Below the pieces are notes generated by a model. The model worked only from the letters and a program-made list of their open reading frames with translations, made no database searches and had not been told where the DNA came from. From Agreia sp. Leaf210 (lineage in GTDB: Bacteria > Actinomycetota > Actinomycetes > Actinomycetales > Microbacteriaceae): a stretch of 64,000 nucleotides of DNA. Below, one piece after another: positions 30,199 to 41,106 of the stretch. The stretch is taken from NCBI RefSeq assembly GCF_001421485.1, contig NZ_LMKK01000001.1, positions 5,717 to 69,716 on the forward strand. The letters are read 5' to 3'. Every line of letters begins with the position of its first letter. Within the stretch, counting starts at the first letter, position 1. Both the position numbers and the translations under genes were made by a program.

Positions 30199-31729
30199 CG
30201 TCGGCGAGATCGTAGATCGGCACAGTGCCGACACGCAGCGTGGGGAGTCCCAGGGAGACAGGCCGGGGGCCAGCGGATGCGCCGGTGGCGGGTGTCGGAA
30301 CGCCGCAGGACTCGGCCGCGGCGCGATCCCATGCATCGCCAGCGAGGGTGCGGCGAACACGTAGGGGCGTGCCGTCGGAGTCGGCGATCAGGTGGAACGG
30401 CGCGGCCTCGGTCACGACGACGGCGACGATGTCGCCGGGTCGCGGCACTGCCGAGGTCGGGGACACCTCGAAGTGCACGAGCCGCGAGTCTTCAGCGCGA
30501 CCGCTCAGGCGGTGCGTATCCGAGTCTTTGCGCCCTTCCCCGTTGGCGACCAGAACGTTGACCTCGCGACCGATGACGCGCTGATTCTCTTCCCACGAGA
30601 TGCGATCTTGGAGGGCGGCCAGCCTCTCGTAACGCTCTTGCACGACCGCCTTCGGAACCTGATCCGGCATGGTGGCCGCCGGGGTTCCTGGCCGGATCGA
30701 GTATTGGAACGTAAAAGCCGTGGCGAACCGCGCTTGCTCCACCACGCGTAGGGTCTCGGCGAAGTCTTCTTCGGTCTCGCCGGGGAACCCGACGATGATG
30801 TCGGTGCTGATCGCCGCGTGCGGGATCCGCTGCCTCACGCGATCGAGGATGCCGAGGAACTTGGCGGAACGGTACGAGCGTCTCATGGCCTTGAGGACAC
30901 GATCCGATCCGGACTGCAACGGCATATGGAGCTGAGGCATGACCGCCGGTGTCTCTGCCATGGCATCGATGACGTCGTCGGTGAAGGCAGCGGGGTGCGG
31001 GCTCGTGAAGCGGATGCGCTCGAGGCCAGGGATCGCTCCTGCGGCCCTCAAGAGCTTCGAGAAGGCGAACCGGTCGCCGAACTCCACCCCATAGGAATTG
31101 ACGTTCTGCCCCAGAAGAGTGACCTCGATCGCACCGTCGTCGACGAGCGCCTGGATCTCGGCGAGGATGTCGCCCGGTCGCCGGTCTTTTTCTTTGCCAC
31201 GCAGGGCGGGCACGATGCAGAAGGTGCAGGTGTTGTTGCAGCCGACCGATATCGACACCCACCCGCTGTAGGTGGAGTCGCGCTTGGTGGGCAGTGTCGA
31301 CGGGAAGGTCTCGAGCGAGTCGAGGATCTCGATCTGGGCTTCGCCGTTGTGCCGGGCTCGCTCGAGAAGGCTGGGCAGAGAGCCCATGTTGTGTGTACCG
31401 AAGACCACGTCGACCCAGGGGGCCTTCGTGAGGATGGTGTTCTTGTCTTTCTGCGCCAGGCAGCCGCCCACGGCGATCTGCATGCCGTCGTGCCTGCGCT
31501 TGACACTGGCCAGGTAGCCGAGGTTGCCGTAGAGCTTGTTGTCTGCGTTCTCACGTACCGCGCAGGTATTGATGACGACGGTATCGGCCTCGGTTCCGGG
31601 CTCCGCCTTCACATAGCCAGCAGCTTCGAGAGAGCCGGAGAGCCGCTCCGAGTCGTGCACGTTCATCTGACAACCGAAGGTGCGGACCTCGTAGGTGCGA
31701 ATGCGGGGTGGTGCGGTCACGCTGTTCAT
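30188..31729 (-). CDS. miaB: tRNA-2-methylthio-N6-dimethylallyladenosine synthase
   Basis: Radical-SAM methylthiotransferase acting on i6A37 made by MiaA. The 513 residues have the N-terminal UPF0004 domain with three cluster cysteines (FGCQMN, NTCAVRE, GGCLAQK), the radical-SAM motif CNNTCTFC, and a TRAM domain (about 385-450). A Pro/Ala-rich tail of about 45 residues follows, overlapping miaA. TAAACT lies six bases before the ATG. Confidence 0.96.
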   Translation of the reverse strand: MNSVTAPPRIRTYEVRTFGCQMNVHDSERLSGSLEAAGYVKAEPGTEADTVVINTCAVRENADNKLYGNLGYLASVKRRHDGMQIAVGGCLAQKDKNTILTKAPWVDVVFGTHNMGSLPSLLERARHNGEAQIEILDSLETFPSTLPTKRDSTYSGWVSISVGCNNTCTFCIVPALRGKEKDRRPGDILAEIQALVDDGAIEVTLLGQNVNSYGVEFGDRFAFSKLLRAAGAIPGLERIRFTSPHPAAFTDDVIDAMAETPAVMPQLHMPLQSGSDRVLKAMRRSYRSAKFLGILDRVRQRIPHAAISTDIIVGFPGETEEDFAETLRVVEQARFATAFTFQYSIRPGTPAATMPDQVPKAVVQERYERLAALQDRISWEENQRVIGREVNVLVANGEGRKDSDTHRLSGRAEDSRLVHFEVSPTSAVPRPGDIVAVVVTEAAPFHLIADSDGTPLRVRRTLAGDAWDRAAAESCGVPTPATGASAGPRPVSLGLPTLRVGTVPIYDLADGER

Positions 31730-31735
31730 AGGGCA

Positions 31736-31741
31736 AGTTTA
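31736..31741 (-). promoter_or_regulatory. Predicted leaderless -10 box of miaB
   Basis: Minus strand TAAACT, TGCCCT, ATG, in the 47-base gap after recX. Confidence 0.5.
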
Positions 31742-31776
31742 CGTTCGACGAACCGAGAGCCCGCGCCACCGTCCGC

Positions 31777-32457
31777 TCAGCGGAAACGAACGGTGCTCGT
31801 GCCCGTCACCAGGGTCTTCGAGACCGCGTCGCGCACGACTTGGGACGGGTATCCCTTGCGCTGGAGGAAGCTGCTCAGCCGGCGTTCTGCCGTGGCTCGG
31901 TCAAGACGCAGCAGGCTGGGAGCCTTCTTCTCGGCCAGCTCGAGGGCGCGGGCAAGCTCGTCGTCGTCATCGAGTGCGGTGAGCAGATCGGACACGATCT
32001 CCTGGCTGATGCGCTTGGCCCCCAGCTCGCGCTGGATCTGGCTGCGGCCGAACCCCTTGCGCCGGTGCAGACGCTCGATCTCGCGCTCGGCAAACGCGTA
32101 GTCGTCGACATAGCCCTTGGAGCGGTAGATCGTGAGAAAGCCCTCGAACGCCGACGATTCGACCCCATTCGCCGCCAGAATCTCGGTGACCTGCCACTCG
32201 GAGAGGTCTTTACGAGCCAGCGCCCGCACCACCAGGTTCTCAAGATCGGCGAGTTGCAACTCTTGCTGTTCGACCTCGTCGGGGGTGAGCCCGGCGGTAT
32301 CGAGGGTCGGAACCGCTACGGGGCCGGCGAAGTGACGGGCTGGCTCGGGTTGCTCGGCGGGCGCGCCGAACAGAAAGGCCACGGGAGCCACCGGGCTGTC
32401 GGCGGTCTCATTCGAATCGTCGTCGTCGGTGTCGGATGAGCCGGTGAATCTGACCAT
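31777..32457 (-). CDS. recX: Regulatory protein RecX
   Basis: Binds RecA filaments and tempers their activity. The 226 residues have an acidic, poorly conserved lead (about 1-65) and three-helix RecX repeats from about 70 (LARKDLSEWQVTEILAANGV; GYVDDYAFAEREIE; RKGFGRSQIQRELGAK; FLQRKGYPSQVVRDAV). It lies 39 bases after recA with its own AAAGG site, the usual recA-recX pair. Confidence 0.92.
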   Translation of the reverse strand: MVRFTGSSDTDDDDSNETADSPVAPVAFLFGAPAEQPEPARHFAGPVAVPTLDTAGLTPDEVEQQELQLADLENLVVRALARKDLSEWQVTEILAANGVESSAFEGFLTIYRSKGYVDDYAFAEREIERLHRRKGFGRSQIQRELGAKRISQEIVSDLLTALDDDDELARALELAEKKAPSLLRLDRATAERRLSSFLQRKGYPSQVVRDAVSKTLVTGTSTVRFR

Positions 32458-32496
32458 GACCGTGGCCTTTCTGTTCAGGTGGGGTGCGTGGGCAGG

Positions 32497-33564
<1,068 letters not shown>

Positions 33565-33680
33565 TGCTGTCTCCTTCTGTCGTGCGCGGAATCCGTCGCG
33601 TGAGTTTTTCGCCTATAGGCTGTCGCGCCGGAGAACCGGGTATCGACAAGGCGTTCGCATCGTGTTGTGCGTGTAATCCG

Positions 33681-33702
33681 ACTGTAGACACGACCACCGA
33701 CA
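33681..33702 (-). promoter_or_regulatory. PafBC/RecA-NDp-like promoter of recA
   Basis: Minus strand TGTCGGTGG (33694-33702), seven bases, TACAGT (33681-33686). The mycobacterial LexA-independent recA promoter has the same build: TGTCAGTGG, seven bases, then a -10 box. It would start about 110 bases before recA. Confidence 0.65.
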
Positions 33703-33773
33703 CGGAGCCGGTGAGGCGTCGATCGGTGGACAACACGACCAATAGTTCTGCTGTGAAGGAGACTACACAGTTC

Positions 33774-33789
33774 TAGAACATATATTCGA
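33774..33789. promoter_or_regulatory. LexA (SOS) box upstream of recA
   Basis: TAGAAC-ATAT-ATTCGA, two mismatches from TCGAAC-N4-GTTCGA. It lies 210 bases before recA and 35 bases after DUF3046. Confidence 0.65.
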
Positions 33790-33824
33790 TCCGGCGATGG
33801 CGTGTCGGTTCGAATATCCGCGAA

Positions 33825-34049
33825 CTACGAGCGCGGCGTGGGCAGACCGACGCCGTGCCACCGCTCCTCGGGCACCCCGCTCGCGCGGCAGAGCGCGAGC
33901 CATACGTCACGTGGGGGAATGCCCTGACGGAGAGCGTCGTCTGCGGTGCGATCGGAGAGCTCGGCGATGACGAGATCGCCGGTCAGGACACGGCCGTACG
34001 CCGCACCGAATTCGTCGGAGACAGCTCTCCTGAACTCGCTCAGTCTCAT
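33825..34049 (-). CDS. DUF3046 protein upstream of recA
   Basis: 74 residues from MRLSEFRRAVSDEFG, a short helical protein with WLALCRASGVPEERWHG near the end, matching DUF3046, an actinobacterial family found almost always just before recA. The ATG at 34049 follows AAGGA; the ATG at 34100 would read through the terminator hairpin. Its function is unknown. Its fixed position suggests a link to RecA, which is inference. Confidence 0.82.
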   Translation of the reverse strand: MRLSEFRRAVSDEFGAAYGRVLTGDLVIAELSDRTADDALRQGIPPRDVWLALCRASGVPEERWHGVGLPTPRS

Positions 34050-34087
34050 GCCGTCCTTCGCGCCGCACAACCGTGCAGAAACGGTGA

Positions 34088-34120
34088 AGGGCCCCGTCAC
34101 ATCACTCGTGACAGGGCCCC
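34088..34120 (-). terminator. Terminator after clgR
   Basis: GGGCCCCGTCAC (34089-34100) pairs with GTGACAGGGCCC (34108-34119) through one G-T wobble, with a seven-base loop. It ends transcription from clgR before DUF3046. Confidence 0.75.
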
Positions 34121-34150
34121 CACGTGATCGATCTCGTGCTCGGAGGTGGA

Positions 34151-34459
34151 CTACCGAGTGAGAAGTTTGGAATCGTAGCCTGCGACGAACTCGTCGGGCA
34201 CGGTATCGGGAATGGTATCGATGCCCTCGATGACGGCGAGCCGGTCGCCGACCTCGCGCATGATCACCGAGATGGGCGTGTCAAGCGCCTCGGCTACCGA
34301 TGCGAGAATCTCGCTCGATGCCTCTTTCTGGCCACGCTCGACCTCGCTGAGATAGCCGAGGGCGACGCTTGCCTTGCTTGCAACCTGCCGAAGGGTGCGA
34401 CCCTTCTGGAGACGAAAGTCTCGCAGCACGTCGCCGATCTCCTGGCGAACTAGAATCAC
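34151..34459 (-). CDS. clgR: Helix-turn-helix regulator ClgR
   Basis: 102 residues: an XRE-type helix-turn-helix (about 5-65; LRDFRLQKGRTLRQVASKA...GYLSEVERGQKEAS), a short C-terminal tail rich in Asp/Glu and hydrophobic residues. In actinobacteria ClgR activates clp protease, lon and, in corynebacteria, recA/recX genes. The GTG at 34459 is fixed by AAGGAGG upstream. The exposed C-terminal end fits its known proteolytic control by Clp. The target set here is inferred. Confidence 0.87.
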   Translation of the reverse strand: MILVRQEIGDVLRDFRLQKGRTLRQVASKASVALGYLSEVERGQKEASSEILASVAEALDTPISVIMREVGDRLAVIEGIDTIPDTVPDEFVAGYDSKLLTR

Positions 34460-34703
34460 TGGACCCCTCCTTGCTGTATGCCTTGCGTCAATCGGACCTT
34501 GCCGAACCGGCGAAACCCGTTCGGTACTGTGTGAAACTCTAAACGACACTGAACCGTCTTTTCTGTGAATGACATTAGTTGTAACGAGATGGAAATGCCG
34601 TTCATTCCCGAGTCGGACGAATGTCGATCGCGAGTTCTCAATGATGATTCGTGGCCAGCGCGTGCACGGATTGGATCGACGCGGCCCGTTCTTCGTCGAT
34701 CGG

Positions 34704-35207
34704 TCAGTTCTGTTCGAGTGTCTCGAGCATCAACCGGATGGCCGCCGCCACAGTCTGCTGCCTGACGCTGTCGCGATCCCCGTCGAGGTGAAGCCGACGA
34801 GAGACCGCACCGTCTTCGCTCGCGAAGCCGAGGAACACCGTGCCTGCGGGATGCCCGTCTTGCGAGCCGGGGCCGGCCACACCCGTGGTCGAAACCCCCC
34901 AAGCGGCCGCATCCGGCCCTTCGCCGAGACGGTGCCGCACCCCGTGCGCCATCTGGATCGCGACCTCGGGATCGACGGGCCCGCGCGCGGAAAGGATCTC
35001 GTTGTCGACTCCCAGCAGAGAGGCCTTGAGATCCGTGGCGTAGGCCACCACTCCCCCGCGAACAACCCGAGACGCACCCGGAATACGGATGAGCTCAGCC
35101 ACGAGGAGGCCGCCCGTGAGCGACTCAGCGACGGCCACCGTGAGCGAGCGGCGCACCATCTTTTCGATCAGCGCGTGAGTCTCGTCTATTCGGACCGGCG
35201 GGGTCAT
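34704..35207 (-). CDS. pncC: Nicotinamide-nucleotide amidohydrolase (CinA C-terminal type)
   Basis: Hydrolyses NMN to nicotinic acid mononucleotide in the pyridine-nucleotide cycle. The 167 residues make up the whole CinA C-terminal domain: VAVAESLTGG (24-33), GGVVAYATDLKASLLGV and STTGVAGPGSQDGHPAGTVF. The N-terminal CinA domain is absent, as in the single-domain PncC proteins. Its ATG overlaps the pgsA stop (ATGA). Confidence 0.9.
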   Translation of the reverse strand: MTPPVRIDETHALIEKMVRRSLTVAVAESLTGGLLVAELIRIPGASRVVRGGVVAYATDLKASLLGVDNEILSARGPVDPEVAIQMAHGVRHRLGEGPDAAAWGVSTTGVAGPGSQDGHPAGTVFLGFASEDGAVSRRLHLDGDRDSVRQQTVAAAIRLMLETLEQN

Positions 35208-35794
35208 GCTGCCGGCTTAGCCGCTCGTCCGAGGCGCCATGCCTGCACGAGGTAGTCGATACCCGTGACGACCGTGAGAACGAAGGCGATCGACATCGTC
35301 ACGATGTTGACCCAGTCGAACCAATCGCCCAAGAGTGCGGGAAACGGCACGAGGGCCAGCGAGATAGCGATCGACTGAGCCAGTGTCTTGAGCTTTCCCC
35401 CGCGCGACGCCGGAATCACTCGATCGCTGAGCACGGCGAACCGGAACACGGTGATTCCGACCTCGCGCACGAGGATGACCGCCGTGACCCACGGGGGAAG
35501 TTCCATCAAGATGGAGAGACCGACGAGCGCCGCCCCCGTGAGCACCTTGTCGGCGATGGGATCGAGCAGCTTGCCCAGATCGGTGACCTGGTTACGAGAA
35601 CGAGCGATGTGGCCGTCGATGCCGTCGGTGGCGATCGCCACGATGAACAGCGCTGCGGCGGCGTAGCGGAGCGGCGTGTCCGCGCCGCCGTCGGCAAGAA
35701 GCATCCAGAAGAACAGCGGTGCCAGCAGGATACGGACGACGGTGATGACGTTCGGAAGGTTCCAATTGCTCACGCGCGTAGTGGCCTCGGTCAC
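35204..35794 (-). CDS. pgsA: CDP-diacylglycerol--glycerol-3-phosphate phosphatidyltransferase
   Basis: Membrane enzyme that makes phosphatidylglycerol phosphate. The 196 residues have about five or six spans and the CDP-alcohol motif, here DGIDGHIARSRNQVTDLGKLLDPIADK split as DG-x2-DG-x-AR and G-x3-D-x3-D (about 58-84). It begins six bases after ftsK and is coupled to pncC. Other CDP-alcohol transferases share the motif, but the place between ftsK and cinA is that of pgsA. Confidence 0.9.
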   Translation of the reverse strand: MTEATTRVSNWNLPNVITVVRILLAPLFFWMLLADGGADTPLRYAAAALFIVAIATDGIDGHIARSRNQVTDLGKLLDPIADKVLTGAALVGLSILMELPPWVTAVILVREVGITVFRFAVLSDRVIPASRGGKLKTLAQSIAISLALVPFPALLGDWFDWVNIVTMSIAFVLTVVTGIDYLVQAWRLGRAAKPAA

Positions 35795-35800
35795 GGTGCT

Positions 35801-38677
35801 CTACTCTCTGCCGGTCAGGCCCCAGGCATCTTCGTCTGAATCGCCCTCTTCTTCAGGGTACCGCTCGAGTCCCCGGGCCACCGGGTCGTCGGCGTAGGGA
35901 TCGTCGTCTGCCGCGGGTACGGGAACAGCGGACTGCTGCGGTGCGGCCGGCACGGCCGACGCTGAGGCTGCGGGAGTACCACGAAGCATGGCGAGCACCT
36001 CGGGGAGCTGCTCCGCGGTGACCAGCACGTCTCGCGCTTTCGATCCCTCGGAGGGTCCGACGATGTCCCGCGATTCCATCAGGTCCATGAGACGACCGGC
36101 CTTCGCGAATCCGACCTTGAGTTTGCGTTGCAGCATCGACGTCGAGCCGAACTGCGTGTTGACCACGAGCTCGGCCGCGGCGAGGAGGATCTCGAGGTCG
36201 TCGCCGATATCGGCGTCGATGTTCTTCTTGACCGCCTCGACCGCCACGTCGTCCCGATACTCCGGCCGGGCCTGATGCGTGACGTGCTGCACCACGGTTG
36301 CGATCTCTGCCTCGCTGACCCACGCACCCTGTACGCGGATGGCTTTCGAGGAGCCCATGGGAAGGAAGAGACCGTCGCCCTGGCCGATGAGCTTGTCGGC
36401 GCCCGGCTGGTCGAGGATGACCCTCGAGTCGGTCACGCTCGTCACCGCGAACGCCAGCCTGCTCGGCACATTCGCCTTGATCAGACCGGTGACCACGTCG
36501 ACGCTCGGTCGCTGCGTGGCCAGGACCAGGTGGATGCCGGACGCACGCGCCAGCTGGGTGATGCGCACGATGGAGTCTTCGACATCTCGCGGGGCCACCA
36601 TCATGAGGTCGGCGAGCTCGTCGACGACGATCAGCAGATAGGGGTACGGCTTCAGCTGCCGGTGGCTGCCCACCGGCAGGATGATCTCGTTATTGACGAC
36701 GGCTTTGTTGAAGTCGTCGATGTGCCGGAAGCCGAAGCTCTCGAGGTCGTCGTACCTCATGTCCATCTCTTTGACGACCCACGCCAGCGCCTCGGCTGCC
36801 TTCTTGGGATTCGTGATGATGGGAGTGATGAGGTGCGGGACGCCCTGGTATGCCGTGAGCTCGACGCGCTTGGGGTCGATGAGCACCATGCGCACCTCGC
36901 TGGGCTTCGCGCGCATCAGGATCGACGTGACCATGGAGTTGACGAAGCTCGACTTGCCGGAGCCGGTGGAGCCGGCCACCAGGAGGTGGGGCATCTTGGC
37001 CAGGTTCGCCATCACGAACTTGCCCTCGACGTCTTTGCCGACGCCGATGGTCATGGGGTGGTTGTCGGAGGCCGCCTTCGTGGATCGAAGCACATCGCCC
37101 AGGGAGACGATCTCTCGGTCGGTGTTCGGGATCTCGACGCCGATGGCGCTCTTGCCCGGGATCGGCGAGAGGATGCGCACTTCATTGCTGGCGACCGCGT
37201 ACGACAGGTTCTTCGACAGAGCAGTGACGCGCTCGACTTTGACGCCCGGGCCCAGTTCGATCTCGTAGCGGGTGACTGTGGGCCCGCGAGAGAAGCCCGT
37301 GACGGTCGCGTCGACCTGGAACTGCTTGAGGACCTCGGTGATGGCCGCGACGATCTCGTCGTTGGCGGCGGAGCGGGCGAGCGAAGGCCCGCCGGTCTTG
37401 AGACTGGCCGCGGCTGGCAGCCGGTAATCCGCGGCCGGGGTGTCGATCTGGATGCCGGGCTCGGTCGACTCCTCGTCGAGGTCGAGCTCTGGCTGAACCG
37501 CACGCACGGGCGCCTGGGGGTAGGCGGATGACGACTCGACGGCCGCGTCATCGAGGAGGCTCGTCTGCGGTGCCGCGCCCGGCCGGATCTCTCCGGTGAA
37601 GCGTCGAACCGCGCGCTCTGCTGCCTTCATGTCGTCGAGCAGACCCGCCCGGGCCGCTTCGTCGGCGTCGTCGGGATCGACGACGCTCGCGGCGTTGGCG
37701 AACGGCTCGTCGGCCACCGGGGTGCGATCTTCGACTCGCGGAGCCATGGCCGGAGCGTCGAACTCGGGGTCTTCTTCACGCTGCGACGCGTTCCGCCTCC
37801 ACCACGGCAGACCGTCGGAGTCGACGTCGCGTGCGACGAGATCGAGTTGCTCGGTCGACAGCGCCGCCGTGCCCGCCTGAGCCTTGAGCGCTTTCGCCGC
37901 TTTCGTGGCCTTCTTGGCCTCGCGGTGCTCTGCCTCGTCGGGGAAGGCCGCGCCGAACAGGTAGGCGTAGAGCTCGCGAAGACGCGATCCGATGCGGTTC
38001 GGTGGCGTCTTGGTGAGGATGAAGACGCTCAGCAACAGCAGGGCCGACACGACGACGGTGGCGCCGATCGGTGTGATGAGAGCGACCAACGGGGCCGCGA
38101 GCACCCAGCCGAAGATTCCGCCGCCCGAGGCGAGCTGGCCCCCCGCGGGATTCGGCTGGCCGCCGTAGATGTGGCACAACGATGACACGGTGATGAGCAT
38201 GAGGCCGAGGCCGATGCCGATGCGGCCGTTGTTGTGCACCGAACTCGGGTGTCGGAACAGCCATGCTGCGAGCAGCAGTAGAACGACGGGGAGAGCGTAG
38301 GCCACCCGCCCGAACAGCAGGCCGAAGGTCCATGCTTCGATCGTGACGGCGACGGCGTTGGAGACGAGGAACCACTCGACGACCGCACCGGCGATGGCCA
38401 TGAGAACGAGCAGAAACGGCACGCCGTCGCGCCGCTCGGCCTTGTCGAAGTCGGCCGGCGAGAACGCACGGAAGGCGCCGCCGACGACGTGAGCCATCGC
38501 GAGCCAGGCACGACTGACGATGCCGGGGCCCTGTTCTTCTTTGGCGGCGGGGTTCAACCGGACCGTCTTCTGGGTCGCAGCCGCACGCGTGGGGGTCTTT
38601 CGGGCGCCCGTAGACGCACTCGAACGACCTGAGGACGCTCCGCGTGCGCGAGAGGTCGACTTGGTACTCGTAGCCAT
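35801..38677 (-). CDS. ftsK: DNA translocase FtsK
   Basis: Pumps chromosome DNA through the closing septum toward dif. The 958 residues have a basic head (about 1-45), four spans in the N-terminal quarter (about 85-230), a charged linker, and the motor (about 480-860) with Walker [10 protein letters not shown] and Walker [14 protein letters not shown]. The C-terminal gamma winged helix (about 820-890, with [13 protein letters not shown]) reads KOPS sites. An acidic tail ends the protein. TAGCGT lies six bases before the ATG. Confidence 0.96.
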   Translation of the reverse strand: MATSTKSTSRARGASSGRSSASTGARKTPTRAAATQKTVRLNPAAKEEQGPGIVSRAWLAMAHVVGGAFRAFSPADFDKAERRDGVPFLLVLMAIAGAVVEWFLVSNAVAVTIEAWTFGLLFGRVAYALPVVLLLLAAWLFRHPSSVHNNGRIGIGLGLMLITVSSLCHIYGGQPNPAGGQLASGGGIFGWVLAAPLVALITPIGATVVVSALLLLSVFILTKTPPNRIGSRLRELYAYLFGAAFPDEAEHREAKKATKAAKALKAQAGTAALSTEQLDLVARDVDSDGLPWWRRNASQREEDPEFDAPAMAPRVEDRTPVADEPFANAASVVDPDDADEAARAGLLDDMKAAERAVRRFTGEIRPGAAPQTSLLDDAAVESSSAYPQAPVRAVQPELDLDEESTEPGIQIDTPAADYRLPAAASLKTGGPSLARSAANDEIVAAITEVLKQFQVDATVTGFSRGPTVTRYEIELGPGVKVERVTALSKNLSYAVASNEVRILSPIPGKSAIGVEIPNTDREIVSLGDVLRSTKAASDNHPMTIGVGKDVEGKFVMANLAKMPHLLVAGSTGSGKSSFVNSMVTSILMRAKPSEVRMVLIDPKRVELTAYQGVPHLITPIITNPKKAAEALAWVVKEMDMRYDDLESFGFRHIDDFNKAVVNNEIILPVGSHRQLKPYPYLLIVVDELADLMMVAPRDVEDSIVRITQLARASGIHLVLATQRPSVDVVTGLIKANVPSRLAFAVTSVTDSRVILDQPGADKLIGQGDGLFLPMGSSKAIRVQGAWVSEAEIATVVQHVTHQARPEYRDDVAVEAVKKNIDADIGDDLEILLAAAELVVNTQFGSTSMLQRKLKVGFAKAGRLMDLMESRDIVGPSEGSKARDVLVTAEQLPEVLAMLRGTPAASASAVPAAPQQSAVPVPAADDDPYADDPVARGLERYPEEEGDSDEDAWGLTGRE

Positions 38678-38683
38678 GCGCTC

Positions 38684-38689
38684 ACGCTA
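38684..38689 (-). promoter_or_regulatory. Predicted leaderless -10 box of ftsK
   Basis: Minus strand TAGCGT, GAGCGC, ATG. Confidence 0.45.
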
Positions 38690-38743
38690 CCCGCGGGCAC
38701 CGACGATCGCCGGTTGCGTGCGCCGGGTGTCTGATTTCCGGCG

Positions 38744-38749
38744 TACCCT
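38744..38749 (+). promoter_or_regulatory. Predicted leaderless -10 box of membrane gene
   Basis: TACCCT, six bases, ATG. The ftsK box lies only 55 bases away on the other strand. Confidence 0.45.
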
Positions 38750-38755
38750 CGTGCC

Positions 38756-39376
38756 ATGTCATCTCGCCTGCGTCTCGTGCTGCTCGTGTCACTGCCCGCC
38801 GTGGTCTGCGCCGCGATCGGTCTGCTGCACCCGCATCACCTGACCGATGCCACCGCCTCGATCTGGCAGGTGATGCATCTGATTCTCATTCCGCTCTTCC
38901 CTCTCGTCGGACTCGGGCCCTGGCTGATCGCGCGGCGCTCTAGTCGGCCTCTGGGCTGGGTCGCAGCCGTCGGCGGATATGGATTCGCGACGTTCTACAC
39001 CTCGCTCGACCTTCTCGCGGGTGTCGCAGCCGGCACGCTGCAGCTGGCCGGCGTCACGGAAGGCAAGGCGCCCGTGTACGAGGTGGCACGAGCACTAGGA
39101 CTGATCGGCGTCGTCTCGCTCGTCGTCGCCTGCCTCGCGGCTACGGCGGCAGTGGCCATCCGAGTCCGCCTGCGCGCGCTTCCCGGCGGCGTCGTCGCCG
39201 TCATCGGCGCGTGTCTCGTTCAGCCCGGACACATCTACCCCGGCCTCGGCACGGCGGCCATGCTGCTTCTCGCGGCGGGGCTGACCCTGCTGGCGCTGGC
39301 CATCACGTCGTCGATGTCCTCCGATCGAGCGCCGGGAACGACGAAGGGCCCGGCGTCGAACGCCGGGCCCTCGTAG
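38756..39376 (+). CDS. Six-span membrane protein of unknown function
   Basis: 206 residues with hydrophobic segments at about 7-24, 38-60, 68-90, 112-136, 142-160 and 162-185, so probably six spans and no soluble domain. The two ends are short. I recognise no family motif. The last eight codons coincide with the terminator hairpin at 39346-39371, so the coding tail (TKGPASNAGPS) is shaped by the hairpin. It is divergent from ftsK and converges on the RNase J gene. Confidence 0.75.
   Translation: MSSRLRLVLLVSLPAVVCAAIGLLHPHHLTDATASIWQVMHLILIPLFPLVGLGPWLIARRSSRPLGWVAAVGGYGFATFYTSLDLLAGVAAGTLQLAGVTEGKAPVYEVARALGLIGVVSLVVACLAATAAVAIRVRLRALPGGVVAVIGACLVQPGHIYPGLGTAAMLLLAAGLTLLALAITSSMSSDRAPGTTKGPASNAGPS
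39346..39371. terminator. Terminator embedded in a coding 3' end
   Basis: GGGCCCGGCGT (39346-39356) pairs with ACGCCGGGCCC (39360-39370), loop CGA. It lies wholly inside the last codons of the membrane gene and downstream of the RNase J stop, serving both. Confidence 0.7.
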
Positions 39377-39393
39377 GTTCTGTCAGATCGTGA

Positions 39394-41070
39394 CTACGCC
39401 TCGATGACGAGCGGAACGATCATCGGACGACGACGGTAGGACGTGTTGACCCAGCGACCCACGGTGCGGCGGACGACCTGCTGCATGGCGTGCTGGTCGT
39501 GCATTCCGTTCTTGGATGCCTCGGCCAGGGCCGCGACGATCTTGGGCTTCACGTCGTCGAACACCGACTCGTCTTCGGCGAACCCCTTGGCGTGAATCTC
39601 CGGTCCCACGACGACTCGACCGGTCTGGGCCTCGATCACCACGATGATCGAGATGAAACCCTCCTCGCCGAGAATGCGGCGATCCTTGAGATCGGCATCC
39701 GTGATCTCGCCGACGCTGGAACCGTCGACGTACACGAACCCGAGGTCGTACTGGCCGACGACAGAAGCGACGCCGTCTTTCAGATCGATGACCGTGCCGT
39801 CTTCGGCGATGATCGTGTTCTCTTCGGGAATGCCGGTCTGCTGGGCCAGCTTCGCGTTCGCCACGAGGTGACGCTGCTCCCCGTGCACGGGCAGAACGTT
39901 CTTCGGCTTCAGGATGTTGTAGCAGTAGAGGAGCTCGCCCGCCGCAGCGTGCCCGGAGACGTGCACCTTGGCGTTGCCCTTGTGCACGACGTTGGCTCCG
40001 AGCTTCATGAGGCCGTTGATGATGCGGTAGACGGCGTTCTCGTTGCCGGGGATGAGGCTCGACGCGAGGATGACCGTGTCGTTCTCGCCGATCTCCACCT
40101 GGTGCTCACCATTGGCCATGCGGCTCAGCACGGCCATGGGCTCGCCCTGCGACCCGGTGGACATGTACACGATCTTGTCGTCGGGGATGTCCCCCGCCTT
40201 CTTGAAATCGATGAGCACGTTCTCGGGAACCTTGAGGTATCCGAGCTCTGCCGCGATCTGCATGTTGCGCACCATCGAGCGGCCCAGCAGGGCGACCCGG
40301 CGTCCGTTGTTGTGCGCGGCATCCAGAACCTGCTGCACACGGTGCACGTGACTCGAGAAGCTGGCGACCACGACGCGGCGGGGCGCACGGCGGATGACGT
40401 CGTCGAGCACCGGCCCGATCGAACGCTCGAGGGCGGTGAAGCCCGGTACGTCGGCGTTGGTCGAGTCGACAAGGAAGAGGTCGATGCCCTCTTCGCCGAG
40501 ACGGGCGAAGGCGCGAAGATCGGTGAGTCTGTTGTCGAGCGGCAGCTGATCCATCTTGAAGTCGCCGGTGTGCAGCACATTGCCCGCGACCGTCTTGATC
40601 GCCACGGCGAGCGCGTCGGGGATGGAGTGGTTCACGGCGACGAACTCGAGTTCGAACGGGCCGAACTGCTCGATCTGCCCCTCGACGACGGTGAGCGTGT
40701 ACGGCTTGATGCGGTGCTCTTTGAGCTTCGCCTCGATGAGCGCGAGCGTGAGCCCCGAGCCGATGAGGGGGATGTCGCGCTTCAGGCGCAGCAGGTAGGG
40801 GACGGCGCCGATGTGGTCTTCGTGGCCGTGGGTGAGCACGATGCCGAGAACGTCGTCGAGGCGATCGCGCACGATCGAGAAGTCGGGCAGGATCAGATCG
40901 ACCCCGGGCTGGTGCTCTTCGGGGAAGAGCACGCCGCAGTCGACGATCAGCAGCTTGCCGTTGATCTCGAAGACGGTCATGTTGCGGCCGATCTCGCCGA
41001 GGCCACCCACCGGAATGACCCGGAGAGTGTCAGGGGCGAGGGCGCGCGGTTCGTATGCGATGTTGGGCAT
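39394..41070 (-). CDS. rnj: Ribonuclease J
   Basis: Metallo-beta-lactamase RNase with 5'-3' exo- and endonuclease action on mRNA and rRNA. The 558 residues hold the zinc motif HGHEDH (81-86), the following histidine and HTGDFKMD, the beta-CASP domain (about 220-400, with ASFSSHVHRVQQ and STGSQGEPMAVLSRMA), the HVSGHAAAGELL motif and the C-terminal domain. AGGAGGG precedes the ATG. It lies 36 bases after dapA, a neighbour pair known in many actinobacteria. Confidence 0.95.
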   Translation of the reverse strand: MPNIAYEPRALAPDTLRVIPVGGLGEIGRNMTVFEINGKLLIVDCGVLFPEEHQPGVDLILPDFSIVRDRLDDVLGIVLTHGHEDHIGAVPYLLRLKRDIPLIGSGLTLALIEAKLKEHRIKPYTLTVVEGQIEQFGPFELEFVAVNHSIPDALAVAIKTVAGNVLHTGDFKMDQLPLDNRLTDLRAFARLGEEGIDLFLVDSTNADVPGFTALERSIGPVLDDVIRRAPRRVVVASFSSHVHRVQQVLDAAHNNGRRVALLGRSMVRNMQIAAELGYLKVPENVLIDFKKAGDIPDDKIVYMSTGSQGEPMAVLSRMANGEHQVEIGENDTVILASSLIPGNENAVYRIINGLMKLGANVVHKGNAKVHVSGHAAAGELLYCYNILKPKNVLPVHGEQRHLVANAKLAQQTGIPEENTIIAEDGTVIDLKDGVASVVGQYDLGFVYVDGSSVGEITDADLKDRRILGEEGFISIIVVIEAQTGRVVVGPEIHAKGFAEDESVFDDVKPKIVAALAEASKNGMHDQHAMQQVVRRTVGRWVNTSYRRRPMIVPLVIEA

Positions 41071-41106
41071 GTGCCCTCCTAGCTCGTGGTGCCGGCCCGG
41101 ATGGGG

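Noticed and set aside
33805-33823. Second LexA box near TCGAATATCCGCGAAC
   Set aside because: Half-sites do not match the 16-bp spacing or symmetry of the box at 33774-33789.
39490-41082. 530-residue plus-strand open frame opposite RNase J
   Set aside because: Antisense shadow, composition typical of complementary GC-rich coding DNA.
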